A DNA stretch of 64,000 nt, from positions 248,001-312,000 of the forward strand of contig JBGCEJ010000003.1 of the NCBI GenBank assembly GCA_045106235.1, given 5' to 3'. The notes below the pieces were generated by a model. That model worked only from the letters and a program-made list of their open reading frames with translations, did no database searches and had not been told where the DNA came from. Position numbers and translations under genes: made by a program. Of the stretch, positions 31,760 through 38,550 are shown one piece after another. The stretch comes from UBA4427 sp045106235 (GTDB taxonomy: Bacteria > Myxococcota_A > UBA9160 > UBA4427). How positions within the stretch are numbered: the first letter of the stretch is position 1; the number at the start of each line of letters is the position of its first letter.

Positions 31760-33541
31760 CTAGGGCTTAGCGAAGGAAAAGCCTCGCCAGCCTTCCTTCT
31801 TGACGCCTTCGCAGATCTCGCGGTAGATGCCAACGCCCGCGCCGTAGGGCATGAAGACCCGGGGCTTGCCCGGCACGTTCGCGCCCATGTACCAAGACCC
31901 CGCTTTCGGCATCAGCGTTGCGTTCGCGACCTCGTTGACATGGGCGACCCAGCCGGCCTGCGCCTCTTCGTCGGGCTCGACGGTTGCCGCGCCGCGCGTG
32001 GTCATCTCGTCGAGGCAGTCCATGATCAGGTCAACATGCTGTTCGATCGAGACCAGCATATTCGAGAGAACAGAGGGGCTGCCCGGGCCTGTGATCGTGA
32101 ATAGGTTCGGGAAGCCTGAGACCATCAGGCCGAGGTATGTGGAGGGGCCGTCGTGCCATGCGCTCGAGAGGCTTTGGCCGTTGCGGCCGCGGAAGTCAAT
32201 TCGGTCGAGGGCCCCGGTCATCGCATCAAAGCCTGTGGCGAGGACGAGCGTGTCGAGTTCAATCTTTTCGTGCGCGTCGTCGTTGGTGCTGCCGTCGCTT
32301 CTGCCTCCGTCTCCGTCGCTGCTGCCGCCACTGCGAGAGCCGACCGTGACGCCGCTGGCCTCGACGCGCTCGATGGGCGATTGGGTGAGATCGACGAGCC
32401 GTACGTTGTCTCGGTTGAAGGTGGCGTAGTAGTCCGTGTCGACGCAGATGCGTTTTGTGCCGATGGGGTAGGTCGTCGGGCAGAGGGCTTCCGCCGTTTC
32501 GGGATCTTCGACGATGTCGCGAATTTTTCCGTGGACGAAAGCGGCGAGGCGGGCGTTCGCTTCTTCGCTGGTCAATACATCCGCTGCGGCGCGCAGGAAG
32601 ATTGCGCCGCCGACCTGCCAATGGTCCTCGCAGATGGCCTCCCATGCTTTGTCATCGGGGTCGAGAGCGGACTCGGTCGCGGGGACAAACTCTTTCGGCT
32701 CGACGTCGAGGTCGCCGAATCCGGAGGCGAGACCGAGGCGATGAAATCGTCGATGTTCTGGGTAGTTCTTCTTGAAGCCCTGCTCGAATTCTGGATCGAG
32801 ATCTTGGTTATGAGCGGGGACGCTGAAGTTAGGCGTCCGCTGAAATACGGTGACATGGGATGCTTGTTTGGCGATTTCGGGGATGGCCTGGATCGCGGAG
32901 GAGCCCGTTCCGATCACGCCCACCCGCTGCCCCGCGAAGTCGACGGGCTCGTGGGGCCAAGCGCTCGCTTGGAGGCGGCGGCCTTCGAACGAGTCGAGCC
33001 CTGCGATTTCGGGGACAATCGGCACGGACAAGCAGCCGGTCGCCATGATCAGAACCGGGGCGCGGGCCGAGTCATTCCGATCTGTGGAAACAGACCAGAT
33101 ATTGTTCGCTTCGTCGAAATGCGCCGATTCGACCCGGCGCTCGAAGCGGATGTCGGACTTGAGGTCGAAGCGGTCCGCGACATGCTGCGCGTAGCGGAGG
33201 ATTTCGGGCTGGGTCGCGTAGCGCTCGGTCCAGGACCATTCCTTTTCGAGTTCGGGTGAGAAGGAATATGAGTAGGCGAGACTTTCGGCATCGCATCGCG
33301 CGCCGGGGTACCGATTCCAATACCAGGTCCCACCGACATCGCTCCCCGCCTCGTAGACGCGAGCGGTTCGGCCCGCTTGGCGCAGGCGGTGGAGCATATA
33401 GAGACCGGCAAAACCGGCGCCGACGATGATCGCGTCGACATGGAGATCGGCATCGACAGGGAGATCTTGCTCGGGAGCGGGGGAGGCTTGGCTCATTTTG
33501 GGATGATCGTGAAATGCACTCGGGGCTGCAAGATCGCTCAT
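31760..33541 (-). CDS. Flavin-containing monooxygenase, Baeyer-Villiger type
   Basis: A 593-residue class B flavoprotein monooxygenase. FAD motif GAGFAG (41-46), NADP motif GTGSSA (211-216) and the typical GGTWYWNRYPGARCD segment (70-84) are all present. The Baeyer-Villiger fingerprint FxGxxxHxxxW reads F185, G187, Q191, W195: Gln replaces the His. A Ser/Gly/Asp-rich insert (about 401-424) interrupts the region before the second FAD contact (LVLATGFDAMTGAL). Residues 1-30 are a flexible extension and an internal ATG at codon 16 is an alternative start. Likely oxidises cyclic or steroid ketones. Confidence 0.93.
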   Translation of the reverse strand: MSDLAAPSAFHDHPKMSQASPAPEQDLPVDADLHVDAIIVGAGFAGLYMLHRLRQAGRTARVYEAGSDVGGTWYWNRYPGARCDAESLAYSYSFSPELEKEWSWTERYATQPEILRYAQHVADRFDLKSDIRFERRVESAHFDEANNIWSVSTDRNDSARAPVLIMATGCLSVPIVPEIAGLDSFEGRRLQASAWPHEPVDFAGQRVGVIGTGSSAIQAIPEIAKQASHVTVFQRTPNFSVPAHNQDLDPEFEQGFKKNYPEHRRFHRLGLASGFGDLDVEPKEFVPATESALDPDDKAWEAICEDHWQVGGAIFLRAAADVLTSEEANARLAAFVHGKIRDIVEDPETAEALCPTTYPIGTKRICVDTDYYATFNRDNVRLVDLTQSPIERVEASGVTVGSRSGGSSDGDGGRSDGSTNDDAHEKIELDTLVLATGFDAMTGALDRIDFRGRNGQSLSSAWHDGPSTYLGLMVSGFPNLFTITGPGSPSVLSNMLVSIEQHVDLIMDCLDEMTTRGAATVEPDEEAQAGWVAHVNEVANATLMPKAGSWYMGANVPGKPRVFMPYGAGVGIYREICEGVKKEGWRGFSFAKP

Positions 33542-33869
33542 CGATGGCCTATTTGAGGAGGGCGGAGCCTTTGTCCCTCTTCGGGGGACGGCGACGGGCG
33601 CACACCCATGCGAGGCTACTTATTTGGACGGTTGAGCGGAGGAATGCGCGTGCGGTGGTTGAGTCTTGTAGGGCTGGGTGGATTGATCTTGGCGGCGGTG
33701 GTGGATCAGGATGTGGAATCCCGCCCGGAAATTCATGGACCTGTTCTGGAAGGCTGGACTGGTCCTTTGATGTCGCGGAGCCCGTGCCTTCGCCGACGGC
33801 TTCTTCATGGACGGGGCTTCTTCTGATGGTCGGCGTGATGGTGGGGGCAGGGCGAGCAGCGCTTCGACC
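33542..33869. other. Gap between BVMO and amidohydrolase genes
   Basis: About 330 bases between the start of the BVMO gene and the end of an amidohydrolase gene. It contains no intact gene I can support; a possible broken mini PEP-CTERM gene is listed separately. The BVMO promoter should lie in the left part. Confidence 0.4.
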
Positions 33870-33873
33870 CTAG
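33644..33873 (+). pseudogene. Possible decayed mini PEP-CTERM protein
   Basis: One frame from ATG 33644 reads MRVRWLSLVGLGGLILAAVV, a signal-peptide-like start. A different frame, ending at 33873, reads VPSPTASSWTGLLLMVGVMV followed by GAGRAALRP: a Pro-x-Pro turn, a hydrophobic helix and Arg residues, the architecture of a PEP-CTERM tail. Joining them needs one frameshift near 33770. Four intact PEP-CTERM genes lie within 20 kb. Short and speculative. Confidence 0.3.
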
Positions 33874-34973
33874 ACCGTCAGGCCGTAGAGTGCCGCCACG
33901 TTGTCGTGGAAGATCGCCTTCGACTGCGCGTCGGTCATATGAGAGGCCAGTTCCTTCGCGACCTGTTTCGAGTTCGGGTAGGTCCCGTCGGAATGTGGAA
34001 AATCGGTCGCCCATAACACGTGCTCCGCGTTCATCCCCTCAAGCGAATAGCGCACGCTGAAATCGTCTTGGAAGGTGACGTAGATATTCTCGTCGAAGAA
34101 TTCGCTGGGGAGTCGCGAGATCGTGCCGTAGCCCTGCCAATGTCGATGACGCTTGAAAGTATGGTCCATTCGGTATTTGAAATGCGGGACCCAACCCGCG
34201 TCCGCTTCGACGCAGACGACTTTAAGTTTGGGATGTCGCTCGAAGACGCCGCCGAAGATCAGCATCGCCATGAGATCCTGATTGCCGCGGATGGTGATCA
34301 GGTGTTGGATGATCTTCGGGCCGCGCTGGTTGTCTCCGATATCGCCGCGGGTCGTGAGGATATGGAAGGCGACGGGGAGGTCGAGGTCGATGCAGGCTTC
34401 CCAGAAGGGATCGTACGACGGGTGGTCGTAGTCTTCGAAGGCAGCGTTCCCCGAGAGCATGATGCCCTTGAATCCGAGTCGTTTCGCTTCTGCGATTTCG
34501 GCAATCCCCTCGTCGACTGTGCGGAGGCTGATCTGGGGTAGGGCGACCAGGCGCTCCGGATCTTCTTCGGCGAAGCGGAGGATCCAGCGGTTATAGGCGT
34601 CGAAGCAGGCCTTGCGATAGTCGATGTCGGGATGGTTGCAGAGGACCATGCCCATGCTGGGGTAGATGATCTCGGCCGTGACATCTTCCTCGTCTTGAAC
34701 CGCGAGTCGCGCTTTTGGGTCATGGCCCGCGGGATGGAGTTCCTCCCAGGGGATCGGCTTGTTGAAATCCTCCGGCTTGCGGCCGGCTGTACAGACCAGC
34801 GCCATCGGAACGCCCGAGGCCATCTCGAGGTTAGGTACGGTGAATATGGCGCCGCCCCGATCGGCGTCAAAGATGGCTCTCGGCCGCTCGTCTCGAAATT
34901 TGGGGTCGATCTCCGCGTAGGTCGCATCGACCTCGGAGACGTGGGAATCGGCGGAGATGAATCGGGGCTGCAT
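33870..34973 (-). CDS. Amidohydrolase family protein (amidohydrolase-2)
   Basis: A 367-residue TIM-barrel hydrolase, fourth in the window. ISADSHVSEVDATY opens the protein with D-x-H; AFHILTTRGD provides the central His; WATDFPHSDGTYPNS provides the catalytic Asp. It is shorter than the other three and its closest motif match is the 20.2-kb copy. It is divergent from an esterase gene. Confidence 0.92.
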   Translation of the reverse strand: MQPRFISADSHVSEVDATYAEIDPKFRDERPRAIFDADRGGAIFTVPNLEMASGVPMALVCTAGRKPEDFNKPIPWEELHPAGHDPKARLAVQDEEDVTAEIIYPSMGMVLCNHPDIDYRKACFDAYNRWILRFAEEDPERLVALPQISLRTVDEGIAEIAEAKRLGFKGIMLSGNAAFEDYDHPSYDPFWEACIDLDLPVAFHILTTRGDIGDNQRGPKIIQHLITIRGNQDLMAMLIFGGVFERHPKLKVVCVEADAGWVPHFKYRMDHTFKRHRHWQGYGTISRLPSEFFDENIYVTFQDDFSVRYSLEGMNAEHVLWATDFPHSDGTYPNSKQVAKELASHMTDAQSKAIFHDNVAALYGLTV

Positions 34974-35134
34974 GGCGTGGCCTCCCGGGCGATGCGCCTT
35001 AGGGCGCCGCCGCGTACCGAAAGGATGGCGTATTTGGCGGGAGGATGAAAATGGGCGCTTTCGCTCGTTCCACGAGGGCCCCGCCGAAGCGGCGCGACCG
35101 AGCTATCGTTTCGGATCAAATTGGAGACCCACTC

Positions 35135-36043
35135 ATGGCCGACCCCACGTTCGATCCCGAATACGAATCCGCTGCCCGCTTTCTGCCGCGAGGCATAGCG
35201 CGCTCCTGGAATCTGCCCCTGCTTCGCATGATGAGCGCGATTACAGGCCGGGGGAAGGATCCGGAGGACGTTGAGATCGTGCAGACCGGGATGGGGCCGG
35301 CGCGAGTCCATCGTCCGACGGCGAGTGGGGACGGGCCGCGGCCGGCGGTTCTATGGCTCCACGGTGGCGGCTTCTTGTTGGGGTCGCCTAAGCAGGACGA
35401 TGCGCTCTGTCGGGAGATCTCCGATGAGTTAGGCGCAGTCGTTGTGGCGCCGGTGTATCGACTCTCGCCTAAGCATGCTTTTCCTGCCGCACTGGATGAT
35501 GCCTATGCGGCTTTGACCTGGCTGGCGAAGCAAGACGACGTCGATGTGAGTCGAATCGCGGTCGCAGGGGCGAGTGCAGGGGGAGGGCTGGCCGCGCAGA
35601 TCGCGCTCCATGCGCGAGATAAGGGCGAAATCCAACTGGCGGCGCAGATTCTCGTCTATCCCATGCTCGACGACCGAACCGCTCTTCGGACAGATCTCGA
35701 TGAGAGCGGGTTTCGTCTCTGGGATGTGCGCTCGAATGGTGTGGGTTGGGGCGCGTATCTCGGTCATGCCGCGGGCGCGCCCGAAACGAGTCCGATTGCC
35801 GCGCCTTCCCGGAATGAGGACCTCAGCGGTCTGCCGCCGACCTGGATCGGGGTGGGTTCACTCGATCTTTTCTGCGATGAAGACATGGCCTACGCGGAAC
35901 GCCTGCGTGCGGCGGGCATCGCCTGTGAGAGCATCGTCATTGAAGGGGTATTTCACGGCTTCGACGGAATTGTGGCGGACTCGTCCGCGACGAAGCGTTT
36001 TCGAGAATCTATGTACGCCACGATGCGAAAGGTCTTGGCGTAG
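35135..36043 (+). CDS. Alpha/beta hydrolase, HSL-type esterase
   Basis: A 302-residue esterase of the hormone-sensitive-lipase group (family IV). The oxyanion-hole HGGGF is near residue 75, the nucleophile elbow is GASAGG, and a catalytic Asp (LFCDEDMAYAE) and His (VFHGFD) follow in order. The ATG at 35135 begins MADPTFDPEYES and has TTGGAGA upstream. Divergent from the amidohydrolase. Such enzymes cleave short-chain esters, including those produced by Baeyer-Villiger monooxygenases such as the one encoded at 31.8-33.5 kb (inference). Confidence 0.93.
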   Translation: MADPTFDPEYESAARFLPRGIARSWNLPLLRMMSAITGRGKDPEDVEIVQTGMGPARVHRPTASGDGPRPAVLWLHGGGFLLGSPKQDDALCREISDELGAVVVAPVYRLSPKHAFPAALDDAYAALTWLAKQDDVDVSRIAVAGASAGGGLAAQIALHARDKGEIQLAAQILVYPMLDDRTALRTDLDESGFRLWDVRSNGVGWGAYLGHAAGAPETSPIAAPSRNEDLSGLPPTWIGVGSLDLFCDEDMAYAERLRAAGIACESIVIEGVFHGFDGIVADSSATKRFRESMYATMRKVLA

Positions 36044-36200
36044 ACCGGCAGAGGGACGCCTTCGCGGGCCCCTGGGGACCAGCGCCCCTCACTCTAATCT
36101 CACGCTTGCTCGCCCGGTTTCTCCACCGTTGCGCGAAGTCGCCCTTTATGATGCCAGTTCGCAACGGTCCTGCGGTCGCTCAACGCCGCGGGATGCGCTG

Positions 36201-36217
36201 TCGGGGGAATTCCCCGA
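36201..36217. promoter_or_regulatory. GGGGAATTCCCC palindrome upstream of PEP-CTERM gene
   Basis: TCGGGG-GAATT-CCCCGA, with a perfect 12-bp core palindrome, about 65-80 bases before the start of the 727-residue PEP-CTERM gene. The 10-mer GAATTCCCCG recurs at 43432-43441, upstream of the HAF-type PEP-CTERM gene. A shared regulatory site is possible but two occurrences could be chance. Confidence 0.3.
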
Positions 36218-36283
36218 GATCGATCGTCCTGTCAGGACTTTCCTGATCCGCTCCAACTCTCTCTGGCCAGGGTTTCATCGCAT

Positions 36284-38467
36284 ATGTCCATTCTGTTTCG
36301 CTTCGTCTCTTCCGCGCCCTTTATTTCCTTCCTCCTGCTTGTTCTGACCGGTCTCGGGGCCGAGACGAGCTATGCGGCGCCCGGAGACGAACAATGGTCT
36401 CCGGGGTGGGGCCGCTCGGGCGCGAATAACTCCGTCGAAAGCATCGGCTCCTTCGGCACGGACATCGTGGTCGGGGGCGACTTCACGACGGCGGGGGATG
36501 CCATCGCAACGCGCATCGCGCGCTGGGACGGCGCGGCCTGGAATGCGATGGGGGACGGCTTCGACGACCGCGTCAACGCCGTGCTCGAGTGGAATGGTTC
36601 GCTTTATGTCGGGGGCGATTTCACGGCTTCGGGCGGCACGCCGCTCGGATACATCGCGCGCTGGGACGGCACGAGTTGGGTCGACGTCGGCGGGGGCATG
36701 GACGGATATGTGAGTTCGCTCGTGGTCTACAACGGGAATCTCGTCGCGGGCGGTTTCTTTTCTACGGCGGGGGGGACGAATGCATGGGGCGTTGCGATTT
36801 GGGATGGCGCGACCTGGAGCGATCCAGGGGCGGAGATCGGATCCTTCGGAGATGGCGCGGTTGAAGCGCTTGCGGTCTTCGGGTCGGAGCTGATCGTCGG
36901 TGGACGGTTTGAAGAAGCGGGATTCACCTTCGCGCTGAACATCGCGCGGTACAACGGCTCAACGTGGAGTGGTCTCGGTGGCTTCGGGGTGAGCTTTTTC
37001 GAAGAAGGGGACGAGAGCGGCGAGGTCTTCGACCTCACGGTCCACGCCGGCGAGTTGGTCGTCGGAGGCTTGTTCTTGACTGCAGGCGGGATTGCGAGCG
37101 ACGGCGTCGCACGCTGGAACGGAACGAGTTGGTCCGCATTCGGCGGGACTTCGTTCTTTGGCAACGCGGTCTCCGCGGTGGAGTCCTATGGCGGAGCGCT
37201 CTACGCGACGGGCGGTCAATTCGGTGCCATGGATCGATGGGACGGAACGCAGTGGAATTCGGTCAGTTTCAACCAGAACTATGCGTGGGATATGGTGGTG
37301 ATTGCGGGGAACCTCGTCGTCGGCGGCGATATCAGCCGAAGCGATTTTTCGCTCAGCCCGACTGGCTCGAGCGGGATCAACATCGTCTCCTATGACGGCT
37401 CGACCTGGTCCAATATCGGCCAGGGATGGGGGGCGAGTAACGATGTCCAGGCGTTCGTGGAGTGGAATGGACAGCTCGTCGCCGGAGGCCTCTTCGGCCG
37501 GATTGGAAACCTGCGGACAGAACGCATCGCGGCCTGGGACGGAACGTCTTGGAGCGAGCTCGCGTCGAACGTTTCGGGGAGCTCGAATCGGACCGTCACG
37601 AGTCTCGCTGTTTGGAATGGCGACCTCATCGCCGCCGGCATTTTTTCCGAAATCGGCGGCGTGACCGCGGAAAAAATCGCTCGATTCGACGGGACGCAGT
37701 GGTTTCCGCTTGGCGCCGGTTCGCAGTTCAACGGGGTGAACGGCATGGTTACGATTGGGAACGATCTCTATGCAACGGGCGCGTTCAATGGAGGCAGTAC
37801 GGGAGTTTCACGTTGGGACGGAACATCCTGGACGAGTCTCGGGGCCAGTCCTTCGGGCAATATCTCGAGGCTGATCGCCCTTGCCGACTTCGGTGGCGCG
37901 CCCGTCGTGGCGGGGGGCTTTACGACGCTCGACGGCATCCCGATGAATAACATCGGGCGCTGGGACGGCACGAGCTGGCAGCCGCTCGGAGCGGGGCTGG
38001 ATGGTCTCGTCGAAGGCCTGGAAGTCGTGGGCGGAAATCTCTATGCCACGGGGACCTTCTCGACGGCGGGGGGCGTGGCTGCCGCCCGGATCGCGATGTG
38101 GGACGGGGTGAGCTGGAGCGCTCTCGGGTCCGGACTCGACAATCGTGGGAAGGCCCTTCAGGGCATCGGGAGCGATCTCATCGTGACGGGGCATTTCCTG
38201 AACGCCGGTGGCAGTCCGGCAAACTACATCGCGCGCTGGGACGGGACGTCCTGGCACAACCTGGGAAGTGGTCTCGACGATCGGGCGGAATCGCTGGGCG
38301 TCTTTGGGGGAGCGGTCTTTGTAGGGGGTGAGTTCGCGAGGGCAGGAGCGGGCGCGGGTGCTCACATTGCGCGCTGGACGCCCGTCCCTGAGCCTTCCTT
38401 CGCGTTGATGCTGGGATTGGGAGCCGCTGTACTCTCTCGACTGTCTCGCCGTCGCTGCCGGGGTTGA
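36284..38467 (+). CDS. PEP-CTERM protein with thirteen WDGTSW-type repeats
   Basis: A 727-residue secreted protein: signal peptide (FISFLLLVLTGLGAETSYA), then about 13 repeats of roughly 50 residues with the core [IG]-A-R-[WY]-[DN]-G-[TS]-x-W-x-x-L-G, each followed by a V-x-G-G-x-F-x-x-A-G segment, compatible with one or two beta-propellers. The C-terminus has a PEP-CTERM sorting signal: VPEPSFALMLGLGAAVL followed by a basic RRRCRG tail. PEP-CTERM proteins are cleaved by exosortase in exopolysaccharide-producing bacteria. No exosortase gene is in the window. Confidence 0.9.
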   Translation: MSILFRFVSSAPFISFLLLVLTGLGAETSYAAPGDEQWSPGWGRSGANNSVESIGSFGTDIVVGGDFTTAGDAIATRIARWDGAAWNAMGDGFDDRVNAVLEWNGSLYVGGDFTASGGTPLGYIARWDGTSWVDVGGGMDGYVSSLVVYNGNLVAGGFFSTAGGTNAWGVAIWDGATWSDPGAEIGSFGDGAVEALAVFGSELIVGGRFEEAGFTFALNIARYNGSTWSGLGGFGVSFFEEGDESGEVFDLTVHAGELVVGGLFLTAGGIASDGVARWNGTSWSAFGGTSFFGNAVSAVESYGGALYATGGQFGAMDRWDGTQWNSVSFNQNYAWDMVVIAGNLVVGGDISRSDFSLSPTGSSGINIVSYDGSTWSNIGQGWGASNDVQAFVEWNGQLVAGGLFGRIGNLRTERIAAWDGTSWSELASNVSGSSNRTVTSLAVWNGDLIAAGIFSEIGGVTAEKIARFDGTQWFPLGAGSQFNGVNGMVTIGNDLYATGAFNGGSTGVSRWDGTSWTSLGASPSGNISRLIALADFGGAPVVAGGFTTLDGIPMNNIGRWDGTSWQPLGAGLDGLVEGLEVVGGNLYATGTFSTAGGVAAARIAMWDGVSWSALGSGLDNRGKALQGIGSDLIVTGHFLNAGGSPANYIARWDGTSWHNLGSGLDDRAESLGVFGGAVFVGGEFARAGAGAGAHIARWTPVPEPSFALMLGLGAAVLSRLSRRRCRG

Positions 38468-38475
38468 TTCCCGGC
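38457..38475 (+). terminator. Stem-loop across the stop codon of the propeller gene
   Basis: GCCGGG (38457-38462), 7-base loop, CCCGGC (38470-38475), overlapping the TGA of the PEP-CTERM gene. It is followed by GCGTCTTCGTTCGG, not a T-tract. Weak terminator candidate. Confidence 0.3.
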
Positions 38476-38550
38476 GCGTCTTCGTTCGGCCCGTTCGACA
38501 CCGGTCCGAGCTGAAAATCGCATCGGCCTTGGCTGTGATAGGTTCATGAG

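Noticed and set aside
32153..33259. Long plus-strand frame opposite the BVMO gene
   Set aside because: Antisense to intact FAD and NADP motifs; composition shows no real protein features.
36284..38467. Regular short repeats suggesting a CRISPR-like array
   Set aside because: The repeats are in-frame WDG-type protein repeats, variable at the DNA level, inside a gene with signal and PEP-CTERM ends.
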